A DNA stretch of 64,000 nt from Medakamo hakoo (taxonomy: Eukaryota > Chlorophyta > Trebouxiophyceae > Coccomyxaceae). Position numbers and translations under genes: made by a program. A model generated the notes under the pieces. That model had not been told where the DNA came from. It ran no database searches and worked only from the letters and a program-made list of their open reading frames with translations. Positions 18,927 through 28,914 of the stretch are shown piece by piece. The stretch lies in NCBI GenBank assembly GCA_026636295.1, contig CP089454.1:434001-498000 (forward strand), in the 5' to 3' direction. Every line of letters begins with the position of its first letter. The first letter of the stretch is position 1.

Positions 18927-20212
18927 ATGACGACTCGTGCGTTGAAACGGCTTTGGATTCCTTTGAAACTCGGGGAGCAGGCGCCCGCATCTCGTGGCTA
19001 TGATCTGCAAGCGGCACGGAGCTTTCAGGCGCGCCCGCGGCCGCCCCGCGCGGGGGCCAGGCAAAGTGGTCGCTTTGCAGTCGGCAGCGGGTGCACACCA
19101 GCCGCGAGATCCGGGCTTGCCTGGCGTCCTCCGCCCGCACAGCCCATGCCGTTGGACGGCCAGGACCTCTGTCCACACGGGGCACGAGGCGCACGCCCAG
19201 TGCGTGCGTCTGCCATCGCCGGTCCGCCTTGTTGCCTCGCCGTCGCCGAATCGCAGCGGCGCGCGGCGGCGGCGGCTCGGCCGGGCCGCTGCCACCGGAA
19301 AAAGAGCGAGCCATTTGCGCCATTTTCTTTCCCAGTCTGTGCGCGGGCGTTCACAGGCCCTAGTGGGCGTGGTTGTGCTGTCGGCACGGCCCAGCATCAT
19401 TGTCCGCGTCCCCCCCCCCCTCTCGCTCTCTTCCCATCGCGTGCTCACCGCCCCGGACGTCCCCATACAAAAACACCAGGCCTCCGCAAGAACCGCAAGA
19501 AGCGCGGCCACGTGTCGGCCGGCCACGGCCGCATCGGCAAGCACCGCAAGGTGAGCGGGAGGGGAGGGGTGGAGGAATGGGCCGCCGGGAGCGGGCCAAA
19601 GGGGCGAGAGCAGGGGCGCGCGCGCCTGCCGCCGCCTCCGCCCCGCGCCCAGGCACCCTCCCTCTCGCTTCCCTCTCTGCCCCGGTCTCGCGGCCAGACG
19701 GCCGGGCGCGCCCCAGCCCCGCCTCCCGCGGGACGCGCCCAGGCCCACACACCACGCACCGCGCTCTCCCACCCGACCACACACCACACCACAAACACCC
19801 ACACAACACACCCACACCCACCCACACACACCCAACACAACAACAGCACCCGGGCGGGCGCGGCAACGCGGGCGGCCAGCACCACCACCGCATCATGATG
19901 GACAAGTACCACCCGGGCTACTTCGGCAAGGTGGGCATGCGCCACTTCAACCTGCGCAAGAACCCGTACCACTGCCCGTCCGTGAACCTGGACAAGCTGT
20001 GGGCGCTGGTCGGCGGCCCGGAGTCGGACGCGGTCAAGAAGGCGTCGTCCGGCGGCGCGCCGGTCATCGACCTCACCCAGTTCAAGATCTTCAAGCTGCT
20101 GGGCAAGGGCCAGCTGCCGGACAAGCCCGTCGTCGTCCGCGCCAAGTTTGTGTCCAAGCGCGCGGAGGAGAAGATCCGGGCGGTCGGCGGCTCGGTCGAG
20201 CTGGTGGCTTGA
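18927..20212 (+). CDS. RPL27A: 60S ribosomal protein L27a (uL15)
   Basis: Exons 18927-18936, 19480-19550 and 19847-20212, 148 aa (usual 146-149). The first coding exon is just 10 nt, encoding MTT and one base of Arg. Splicing restores the universal start [28 protein letters not shown] then [33 protein letters not shown] and [18 protein letters not shown] are nearly invariant in L27a, so exon boundaries are secure. Intron 1 (543 nt, donor GTGCGT) is long for this window and could hold regulatory or small-RNA sequence, as ribosomal-protein introns often do. I saw no convincing snoRNA boxes. Intron 2 has donor GTGAGC. A TGTAA motif lies 116 nt after the stop. Confidence 0.97.
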
Positions 20213-20548
20213 GAGAGCGCGCTTTTTTTTTCCTGAGGTGTGAGTGTGTGGGTGTTGTTCTGCAGGCGGGCGTGTCCGGCTGTGGGGGGCGTGCGCGGGC
20301 TGGGGCCTTTGGATTGCGCGTTCCGTGTGTAAACTGAAAGGAGCAGTCCGCGTGCCGCCCGGGCCGGCCCCCGTACCAAAAAAAAAAAAGACTCGAGCAG
20401 GTGGGGTGTGTCCCCCCTCTTCACTCTTGTGTTCCCAGCCCTTCGCCTGGACTGCCAGGGAAGGGGAGACGACGCGGCGGCGGGGAAAGACACGCGCCCT
20501 TCCCACGCCCGGTTGCAACCGCCATCTTTTCACGCACTCCAGCCTAAG
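20213..20548. other. intergenic RPL27A / PLATZ
   Basis: This 336-base spacer holds the RPL27A 3' end, with TGTAA at 20328-20332, an A-run near 20380, and the upstream region of the PLATZ gene. I see no gene. Confidence 0.5.
20328..20332 (+). promoter_or_regulatory. TGTAA polyadenylation signal candidate (RPL27A)
   Basis: TGTAA, the chlorophyte polyadenylation motif, occurs 116 nt after the RPL27A stop. Confidence 0.5.
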
Positions 20549-22153
20549 ATGGCGGTCACGGCGGCCTTCATCCCGCGGCTCGTCAGCACGGAATGTTTCT
20601 TCGAACCGTGCGGGCGGTGCGCGCCGACCGCGCGCACGGCCCGGGACGCGACGCTCAACCTGTTTGACCCGGCGACGGGCGATTGCGCGTGCTCGCTGTG
20701 CGCGGGCGGCGACCGGACGCTGCTGCAGGTGCGGCGGTCGTCGTATCACGGTGCGTGTGTGTGACGGGCTTTGTTCCTTCCCTTTTTTCTTTCGTCCGTG
20801 GCGCCAGCGCGTCGGTGGACCCCGCGCGACCGCGCGGGACCCTCTCCGCCCCCGCCCCTGGCCTCCTTCCTCCATTCTCCCGCGCCGGGTCTGTGCTTGA
20901 CGTGCCGCCCGAGCCTTTGGGCCGGACGCGGCCCCGCCATTGTCGCCGACGCGGCGCTGGCGCGGCGAGACATCAAAGTCTGAGGGCGCGCGCGCGCGTT
21001 GGAGCATGGGCCTTGCTGTTCCACACGGGTTGTGCCCCGTCGGCGTGCCGGGCCCACGGGGCTGCAACCGCCCCTTCCGCGGTTGGGTCGCGCGGCGGAG
21101 GCAAACGTGCGCTCAATGACCGTGGCGGCGGGCCCAATGCCTGCCTGCACTGGGGGCGGGCGGCCGCCAACAGTGCCCTCCCGCCCGTTTTTGTCTTCCC
21201 GCCGCCGAGCATGCATGCCGTGGAGGCCGGAAGGGCCCGCCGTGCCCGCCATGCCCGCCAATTGCCGCCGGCCTTGTGTCGGATCCTGCCTTGAGGCGTG
21301 CGGCCACCCGCCCATGAAGAATGCGGTGGGCACGGATGGGCGTTTGGACGGTCCCCGCGGGCGTTTTGCCGCGAGGCAGCCGCCTTTGGCGCGTGCCGCG
21401 ACTCGACGTCGCCGCCCTCCCATGGACCCCCTCACCCCCGCTCCTCCTCACGCCCTGTGTGCATCCCCCCCATCCAAAACAGACGTCGTCAAGCTCGCCG
21501 ACCTCGCCCGCCTCGCGCCCGGCTCCACCGACGGCGTCCAGTCTTACGTCATCAATTCGTGCAAGGTGCTGTTCTTGAGGCGGCGGCCGCAGCCCCGCCC
21601 GCCCAAGGGCGCGGCCGGCGCGGCCCAGTGCACCGTGTGCGGGCGCCACCTGGCCGACGTCGCGGCGTTCTGCTCCTTGCAGTGCAAGCTGGACGGGTGC
21701 GCTGGGCGGCTGCCGCCCGCGCCGGCGACGCCGACGGGCGAGGCGGCGGCGGCGGCGGACGGCGGTGGCGGGCCGCCGCCCGCGCCCCCCTCCTCCCGGG
21801 GCGCATCGTCCCCCGCCTCCTCCGCCTCCGCCGCCGCGGGCGCCGCCCCGCCCCCCGCCCAAAAGCACCTGAGCGTCCGCGTGACGATCAGCGGGGCGAA
21901 ACGCGGCCGGTCGGCGGCGCACCACGGCGGGGGGCTGAGCGTGGCGCTGACCACCGCCGCCACGTCCGGCCAGCCGGGCACGCCCGCCCGCGGCTCAGAG
22001 GAAGGCGGCGGCGGCGGCGAAGCGACGGACTCCCACGGGCGGCGCCGACCGTCCCCGGACGGCGGCGGCGGGTGCTCCTCCCCCCTCGCCGGCGCGTGCG
22101 GCGGTGGCGGGCGGCGCAAGCGCGCCCGCCCCGTCCGCGCGCACTTCCAGTGA
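20549..22153 (+). CDS. PLATZ-family zinc-dependent DNA-binding protein
   Basis: Exons 20549-20750 and 21483-22153, 290 aa. PLATZ proteins are plant-lineage zinc-dependent, A/T-rich-DNA-binding transcriptional repressors and Pol III regulators. The PLATZ domain spans about residues 8-125: FIPRLVSTECFFEPC, LFDPATGDCACSLC, RTLLQVRRSSYH, and across the splice site DVVKLADLARL, YVINSCKVLFLRRRPQPRP, CTVCGRHL and FCSLQCKLDGC. Most zinc-ligand Cys positions are visible. The tail is Pro/Ala/Gly/Ser-rich, low complexity, ending in the basic stretch GGRRKRARPVRAHFQ. The 732-nt intron (donor GTGCGT), the longest confident one here, splits the domain after its first half. I saw no gene inside it. Confidence 0.9.
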
Positions 22154-23053
22154 GGCGAGGGAGGCAGAGTCCCCCCCCCTTTGTTTGTCCCACCGTCCCG
22201 GCTTCCTTGCGCGGCCCGCCCCCAACAGGCAGGCGCCGCGCCTTCCACCAACGAATTCCTTAGACCAAGGGAGAGCCCACCCCCTCGCCGGCGGCTCCCC
22301 TCCCAACGAACAAAACAACGAACGAAACACGAAATTCTTCATTAGTGCCCCCCCCCCCTGTACCTTTTTTTAGCGTTCGTGCAACGCGTGCGAGTGTGGC
22401 GGCGGCCGTGCGCCCTCTAGGAAAGGCGCCCGTCCCTCTTCCCACTCTTCTCCTTGCTTGTGTGTGCGTGTGTGTCTTGTATGGGCTTGCTTAGAACTCC
22501 CCATTCTTAAAAAAAAAAAAACCTTGCGTTTTTTTCAACCTTTTCTGGGAGGCGGTGTGTGAGTGTGTGTCCGCCGACTAGGAAACGTGGGCCGCACGCC
22601 GCCTCCGGGATTCTTCATTTCTTTAGGACTATCACGTGAGTAGGCAGTGTTGGCGGTGTCTAGCCTCCCCCGCAACCCCCTTTTTTTGGGTCCCTCACCC
22701 TCCCCGAAGTGTGTGTGTTTTTGTTTTCTCCTTGTGTCCCCAGGGCGGATGGGAGGAGCACCCCCCCCCCCCCCCCGCTCCAGGCGCGGTGGGGGTGGTT
22801 GTGTGGTGTTTCCGCCCATCCCCTCTCCCTGTGTCCAACCACCGGCGCCGCTCCCCCGCACGCTTTCCTCGGCTAGGTGCGAGGAAGCTGCGGCCGGTCG
22901 TGCCGGGCTCTAGTGTTAGTGCGTGTGTGCGTGTGTGTGGGACTGAGTGGGGGCGGGGCCCCGGGCTCGTGAAAAAAAAAACGGCCACCCCCACCCCCCG
23001 CCTGTCTCAACCTTCCCGCCCGCCTCAAACAATGGACGCCATGCTTCATTTTT
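22154..23053. other. convergent intergenic PLATZ / RluA-like
   Basis: This 900-base spacer separates two converging genes and holds C-runs, A-runs and GT-rich stretches. No frame in it shows conserved motifs and I saw no tRNA-like or repeat structure. It is large for this window, so an undetected short or non-coding transcript is possible. Confidence 0.5.
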
Positions 23054-24667
23054 TCATTCCTCCCGCTGCTGCCCGGCCCACGTGTCGAGCCACTCCCCCG
23101 TGCCATCCCACTCAGCCGCCCCCGCCCCGCCATCGCCTGCCGCCCGCCACCAGGGCGGCGACGCGTCGAATGCCAGGGAGGGCGGGAGGGCGGGCGGGGT
23201 GTCGCCCTCCGCCCCGCCGCCGCCGTCGCCCGCCAGCGCCGCCACGCCCGGGCCACGCACTTCAATCCGCGCCGCTTGCAAGCACACGGGCGACGCCGGG
23301 TCGCCGCCGCCGCCCGGCCCGCTGCCGTCGTACAGGCCGTCGCCCAGGATCGGCCACCCGACCGCCGCCAGCTGGGCCCGGATCTGGTGGGTGCGCCCGG
23401 TGCGCAGCAGGATGGAGAGCTCGTGCACGGGAGGGGCGGGGGCGGCGTCGGGCCCAGCAGACCCGGGCGGAGTCAGGAGGGCGGCCGCGGCCGGCGCCAG
23501 CCCGCCCAGCGCCCGGCGTCCCAGGACCACGAGCTCGCACCGCGCGTCGGCGTCCCTGTCGGCGGCCTCGCGCCCGCGCATGAGCGTGCGGGCGGGGCCG
23601 GCGAGGGCCGCGGCGGCCGGTGACCGCGCGGCCCAGTGCGTCAGCGGGCCCAGCGGCGGGGCGGCCGGCGGCGCGGCGGCCGCGGGCACGGGGACGACGG
23701 CGGCCCGGTAGCACTTGGCGACGCCGCCCGCGGCCGCCGCGGCCGCGTATTCCCCAACAAACGTCCGGTCGAGAGCAATGACCAGCAGGCCGGACGCGGC
23801 CTGGTCCAGGCGGTGGGCGGCGGCCAAGCTCCCGCCAGCTGGCAGGCCGCCCGCAGGCGACGGCGGGCGCGGGCGCTTGGTGACGCGCTGCCGGGCCGGG
23901 CCCGGCAGCGGCGGCGGCGGCACGTCCACGCCCAGCGCCGCCAACCCCGCCTCCGCGCCCGCCAGGGCGTGTTGCAGCCCGTTGTCCACCGTCGGCACGG
24001 ACGGCACGCCCGCGGGCTTGTCCAGGATGGTCCACCGCAGTGGGGAGGAGGCAGGCGCCCGGCCGCTGCCGCCGCCGCCGCCGCCGCCGCCGCCTGCCAG
24101 CCGCACGACCGGCGGGCCGGCCGCGACCAGGCGCGCCGCCCAGCCCTCCGCGCTCAGCCCGCCCGCGGCCGGGAACAGTTTGGGCCGGGCGTGGACGCGG
24201 ATGTAGGACCCGGCGGGAGGCGCGTCGCCCAGCCCCGCGCGCCGGGGGGCGGCCAGGTGCAGGCCCCGGCCGTGGCGGGCGCGGCCCGCGTCGGTGCGCG
24301 CGGCCGCGGCGGCGGCGTCCGGGTGCCCCGCCGGCGGCGCCGGCGGGACGGGGCACCAGTAGACGGCGCCAAAGGCGATGAGCGCCGCCGCATCGTCTTC
24401 TGAGATGCCGGCTTCTGAGGCGACGTAGCCGGCCAGGCCGCCGGGCGGGACGTCCGCGTCCGGGGACAGGTGAAACACGACGGGGCCGGTCGGCGGCGCG
24501 CCGGGCAGCGGCGGCAGGCGCGGCGGTGCGAGGGGTGGTGGCCTGACCGCCTCCCGCACCCCCACCGCGGCGCCGCGGTCAGCCGACAGTGCGCTCATGC
24601 GTGCAGCAGCCGCTCGGCGGGCCAAGGGTGCGGCCGCGCGCCGGGCCAGGAGCAGGCGCGGGCGCAT
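23054..24667 (-). CDS. organellar RluA-type pseudouridine synthase
   Basis: Single exon, 537 aa. The enzyme isomerises uridine to pseudouridine in rRNA or tRNA. The start at 24667 gives MRPRLLLARRAAAPLARR, an Arg/Leu/Ala-rich organelle presequence. Motif I is WTILDKPAGVPSVPTVDNG (about residue 210). Catalytic motif II is AAHRLDQAASGLLVIALD (about 282), with the essential Asp intact; QAASG replaces the more usual x-x-TSG. Motif III is RTGRTHQIRAQLAAVGWPILG (about 425). A degenerate S4-like stretch may precede (YIRVHARPKL). Gly/Ala/Pro insertions lengthen it beyond the family norm of about 350. Mitochondrial versus plastid destination and RNA target are undetermined. Confidence 0.88.
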   Translation of the reverse strand: MRPRLLLARRAAAPLARRAAAARMSALSADRGAAVGVREAVRPPPLAPPRLPPLPGAPPTGPVVFHLSPDADVPPGGLAGYVASEAGISEDDAAALIAFGAVYWCPVPPAPPAGHPDAAAAAARTDAGRARHGRGLHLAAPRRAGLGDAPPAGSYIRVHARPKLFPAAGGLSAEGWAARLVAAGPPVVRLAGGGGGGGGGSGRAPASSPLRWTILDKPAGVPSVPTVDNGLQHALAGAEAGLAALGVDVPPPPLPGPARQRVTKRPRPPSPAGGLPAGGSLAAAHRLDQAASGLLVIALDRTFVGEYAAAAAAGGVAKCYRAAVVPVPAAAAPPAAPPLGPLTHWAARSPAAAALAGPARTLMRGREAADRDADARCELVVLGRRALGGLAPAAAALLTPPGSAGPDAAPAPPVHELSILLRTGRTHQIRAQLAAVGWPILGDGLYDGSGPGGGGDPASPVCLQAARIEVRGPGVAALAGDGGGGAEGDTPPALPPSLAFDASPPWWRAAGDGGAGAAEWDGTGEWLDTWAGQQREE

Positions 24668-24824
24668 GCGGGCGGCCAGCCCACCTGCCCGAGCAACGCA
24701 CGACTGCGCACGCCCCGACCGACCCGCGCACCCTCCCCCCCTCTCGTTTTCGAGACGGCCGGCCGCAAAAAAAAAACGACCGCCCACGCTTTGGAAGCCA
24801 GGCTCTCTCAATGGGCAAGGCGTG

Positions 24825-24829
24825 TTACA
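24825..24829 (-). promoter_or_regulatory. TGTAA polyadenylation signal candidate (S27a)
   Basis: TGTAA on the reverse strand, 124 nt past the stop codon of the ubiquitin-like/S27a gene. Confidence 0.45.
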
Positions 24830-24953
24830 GGCAGGGAGGCGAGCGCACCGCCAAAAAAGGCGCGGGCACAACACAGTCTTGTCTCTCCCCGTCCCTCACA
24901 AACGCCTCCCCACCACCACCGCGCGGTGCGGGGGGTTCCCTCCGGTGCCCGCC

Positions 24954-25967
24954 TCACTTCTTGCCTTTCTTGCCGCCCGCGCCCGCGGCGCCGCCTTCGA
25001 CCATGTACGTCGCGTGGCACTTGCCACAGTACACGCGGTCGAAGTGCTTGGCCATGAACGTGGCGGGCCCGCACGACGGGCACGCCTGGCGCAGGCGCTC
25101 CACCTTGCCCGCGTCGTCGACCTTGAAGAACTTGAGGACGCCCAGCTTGACCTTGCGGTGCTTGTGCTTCTGCTTCTTGGGCTTGGTGTACGTCTTCTTC
25201 TTGCGCTTCTTGGCGCCACCCAGCAGGCGGGCGAGGGCCTCGAGCGTGGAGTCGTCCGAGACACCGGCCGCGGCCAGGGCCGAGCCGGGGGTCAGCGGGC
25301 GACCGCCAAAGGACAGGCGCAGGTCGGACGCGGGGATGCCTGGTGTGTGGGTATGTGGTGGACGGGGGGTGAGGTGTGAGGGAGGGGGCGCAGGCGTGGG
25401 CGGGAGGCGCGCCGATCAAGCGGCGGAGGACGGGGTCGTGTTGATGGGAGGGGGGCGCAGGCGTGGGCCCGGGGCCCCGGCCGATCGAAGCCCGAACAGC
25501 GGGCCGCCCGTGCGCAGCCTTCCCGCGCTCTTTCAGGCATGGACGCGCTACCACAGGCGCGCACGCGTCTCCACAACAGCTCTGGCCGAGTTCCGGGCTC
25601 AACAGCGCTTCACCCGCGTGCCGGGACGCGGCGGGCTAGACGCAGCTGGGCCGCCGCGCCGATTTCGCTCTCCTTTCTTCTCTCCCCGCTCTCGTCTCCC
25701 AAGAAACTCACCCTGGCGGGCCTCCACCGCAGCCAGGACCGTCTCCACGGTCGCATCGGCCGGGAGGGCGAGGGTGAGGGTGCGGTCTGTGTGGTGTGGT
25801 GTGTGGGGAAGGGCGCGGAGTGAGTGCCGGCCGTCGTCTTGGCGCGCCTGTGCAGTGGCAGGGGCTCACGTCCTCCGCGCGGGCGGGCGCCGCGGGCGTC
25901 TGAATCGTGCTCCGTCGCTCTCATTGCTTAGCGGAGACAACGTACCAGTCTTGACGAAGATCTGCAT
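24954..25967 (-). CDS. RPS27A: ubiquitin-like / ribosomal protein S27a fusion
   Basis: Exons (reverse strand): 25967-25946, 25786-25712 and 25339-24954, 160 aa. The S27a part (75-160) is conventional: [29 protein letters not shown], a zinc ribbon CPSC plus CGKC, with a longer [12 protein letters not shown] tail. The N-terminal moiety keeps the ubiquitin ends MQIFVKT and the cleavable LLGG followed by AKKRKKK, but is only 74 residues and heavily diverged. Six of seven lysines are gone (K11 R, K27 L, K29 A, K33 R, K48 R, K63 D; only K6 stays), Ile44 is Ser, Leu8 lies in a 2-residue deletion, and Arg74 is Leu. The exon junctions are fixed by these anchors. It probably helps S27a fold and is cut off, without serving as a ubiquitin signal. 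It is divergent from TMEM120. Confidence 0.93.
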
Positions 25968-26105
25968 GGTGACGAAGGCTCGGCAAGCGCAGAAACGCGT
26001 GCGTCTTAGACTTCGAGGTGTGAGGCTCGGTCCGGGGTGTCCCCAGCTTTTTTTTTTTGCTCCATTCATTTTTTCGCAAAAAAGAAACGAAAAAACTCAT
26101 CGACG
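25968..26105. promoter_or_regulatory. 138-nt bidirectional promoter, S27a / TMEM120
   Basis: A short spacer between divergent starts includes a T-run and an A-rich patch next to the TMEM120 ATG. No TATA box is certain. Confidence 0.45.
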
Positions 26106-27701
26106 ATGGCCGACGACCCCACCCTCCTCGAAGCCGAGGACCTGCTGGCGCGCAGGTGAGATCAAGGCGCGCCCAGCGCCCTATGAACAGCAGGAGAGCG
26201 GGAGGGAGGGCGCCCTCCCCCGCACCCGCACAGACGCTCCCCTTCCCGCTCCCACCACCCTGCCCCCATCACACGCCACCCCTCCATCCTCCAGCCGCGC
26301 CCTGTCCGCCCGGGTCGGCACGTTCTCCCAGCGCTGCACGGTGGAGGGCGACGCCCTGGGCGAGGAAGTCCGCACGCTGCGCGCGTCCATCGCGCGCGCC
26401 CGGGCCAAAGCCGCCGCGGCGGAAGCCGTGGCGGTCGGTCGCACGCCCAGCACGGCGGACGAGTGCGACCCGCCGTCCTCCGCCGACCCGTCCGTCTCGG
26501 GCGACGGCGGCGGGTACGGCGGCCTGGGCACGCCGTCCGCGAGCGCGGCGGCCCGGCGCGATCCGGCCGCCGCGTCCCGCGTCCTCGCCACTGCGGCGGC
26601 CGTGGTCGAGGGCCACGGCCCGGGCGGCGACCTGCGCAAGCTCCTGCCCCGCCGCCCGCCCGCCCTCCTGCGCGCGCTCCTGGGCCCGTCCGTCAACGTC
26701 GTCACGCTCCAGCGCGCCCGGGCCGTCGCCCTGAAGGAAGAGTACCACGCCTTCCGCGACCGCGGCGGCGTCATTCTGACGGCGTCCGCCGCCGCGCTGC
26801 TCGCCGGCTTGCACCGCGCGCGCGCGCGCGCGGCCACCCACGCGTCCGGCACCCTCACCCCGCCGCTCATGGTCGGCGTCCAGCTCATGCTGGCCTGGCT
26901 CCTCTACTTTTACGTGGCGCTGGCCGCCCGCGAAAACGTGCTCAAGCTCAACGGCTCCGCCATCCGGCCCTGGTGGATCGCGCACCACTACTGGTCCGCG
27001 GCCGCGTCGCTCCTCGTCCTGTCCCTGCCCGTCGACTCGCCGGCCGTCCAGGTAAGTAATGAGTTTGGCGACGCGCACAAAGTGAAGAGCAAAAGTTGGG
27101 ATGACCATGCACACCTCACATTTCACGCGGGCAACATATAAACATTCAAAAATCTGAATTGAATAAAAATCACGTGACACAGGTGTACGTCGTCAAGCTG
27201 CTGTGGTGGACCGCCGCCCAGGGGTGCGTCATGATGCTGCAGAACCGGTACCAGCGGCGCCGCATGTACACGCGCATCGCCCTGGGCCGGGCGCGGGCCA
27301 TGGACGTCGTGTCGGGCGAGTCGTCGGGCGCGGCGGGCCAGCTGCTGGCGCTCTACCCCCTCCTGTTCGGGCTGCAGGCCGCCCAGGTGGCCATCGGCGC
27401 GGAGATGGTGGCCGCCACGGCGGCCGCCCTGCTCTCGCCCGAAGGCTGGCTGGACCCGGAAGCGCCCGAGTCCGACCTGCGCGGGTCGCGGGGCGTCGCC
27501 CTGGCGGGCGGCCTCATGGTCTTCATGGGCTTCGCCAACGCGGCCAACACGGTGGGCACGATCCTGGACAAGCGCGCAACGCGGCGGGCGAGGCGGGTCG
27601 GCGGCGGCGGCGGCGGGGGCGGGAATGGGAGGGGCCGGAGCGCGAGCGAGGGCGGCGAGCCGTCGTCCCCACGGCCGCCCCTGTACCCGAAAAGCAAGTG
27701 A
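26106..27701 (+). CDS. TMEM120/TMPIT-family multispanning membrane protein
   Basis: Exons 26106-26155, 26295-27051 and 27183-27701, 441 aa. The N-terminus is a coiled coil (LRASIARARAKAAAAEA). The membrane domain holds the family signature: LMLAWLLYFYVALAARENVL, LNGSAIRPWWIAHHYWSA, then after the splice VYVVKLLWWTAAQG, QNRYQRRRMYTRIALG and MGFANAANTVGTILDKR, with about five to six hydrophobic helices. TMEM120A/B lie in the nuclear envelope and ER, have a fold like fatty-acid elongases and bind coenzyme A. The proposed TACAN channel role is disputed. Which applies in algae is unknown. Intron 2 (27052-27182) is markedly A+T-rich compared with every other intron here. Confidence 0.85.
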
Positions 27702-27863
27702 GAGGTGGGGAGCGGGTGTGGAGGCGGGGGACGGCAGGCAAAGAAAAAAGACAACACGACCCACTGCTCCGTCCCCCCCAAAAACACCCGTATCACTTAG
27801 TTGATCCAAGTCCATGGCCATTTGGGGAGTGAGGATGAGAGAGAGGGCCCCTCTCTCTCATCC

Positions 27864-28878
27864 TCACGCCGCCGCCGCCTCCCCACCACCCCCACCCCCG
27901 CCTTCCAACAACGCCTCCGGACTCTCGAGGTGGGCGGCAAAGCTGTCGAGCCACGCCGCCGCGTCGTCCGGGCCGACCGCGCGCGCGTCGAACGAGAGCG
28001 TGACGGACAACCGGTCCTCAAACGACGGCGCGTCCGCGCCCACAGGCCAGACCGGCTCCGCGGCCGACGCACCCACCGCCAAAATGGCGGCCTGCGGCGG
28101 GTTGATGATGGCGGAGAAGTGCGAGACGCCGAACATGCCCAGGTTGGAGATGGAGAACGACCCGCCCTGGAACTCGTGCGGGGCGAGCTTGTTGGCCCGG
28201 GCGCGCCCCGCCAAGTCTTTGACGGCGTCCGCAATGTCCGGGACGGAGCGGGACGCGGCGGCCGTGACGATGGGCGTGATCAGGCCGCCCGGCGTCGCGA
28301 CGGCGATGGCGACGTCGATGGAAGGCACGGGGACGGCGACGCCGGCGCCCTCATCCCACCGCACGTTCAGGGCCGGGACGGCGGCCAGCGCCCGCGCCGC
28401 GGCCGCGATGACAAAGTCGTTGACGGAGACCTTGACGCCCGACGCGGCCAGGCGCGACCGGGCGGCCCGGACGGCGGCCGTGCCGGCGGACGACCGGACG
28501 TAGGCGTGCGGCACGGTCGCCTTGGACTCGGACAGCCGGGAGGCGATGATGCGGCGGACTTGGGTGTGGGGGACGTCCTCGTGCTCGGTGCCGGGACGGG
28601 GTGGGGGCAGGGCGGAGGCGGAGCGCGGGGGAGGGGGCGCGGCCGGCGCCGCGGCGCGCGGCCGCGGAGCGACGCGCCCCCCACCGCCGCCGACAGCCGC
28701 CACCGCGTCCTCCTTGGTCAGCGCCCCCCTCGGGCCCGACCCGGCCAGCCCGGCCGCGCTCATGCCAGCCTGGCGCAGGACGCGGGCGGCGGCGGGCGAG
28801 ACGAGGCGGGCGGGGGCGGTGGACGTGGCTGGACCAGCCGCGCCGGCCGGCGGCGCTGGGGCGGCACCAGGCGGAGCT

Positions 28879-28914
<36 letters not shown>

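Noticed and set aside
18937-19479. Possible snoRNA inside the first RPL27A intron
   Set aside because: Ribosomal-protein introns often host them, but I could not identify paired C/D or H/ACA boxes by eye.
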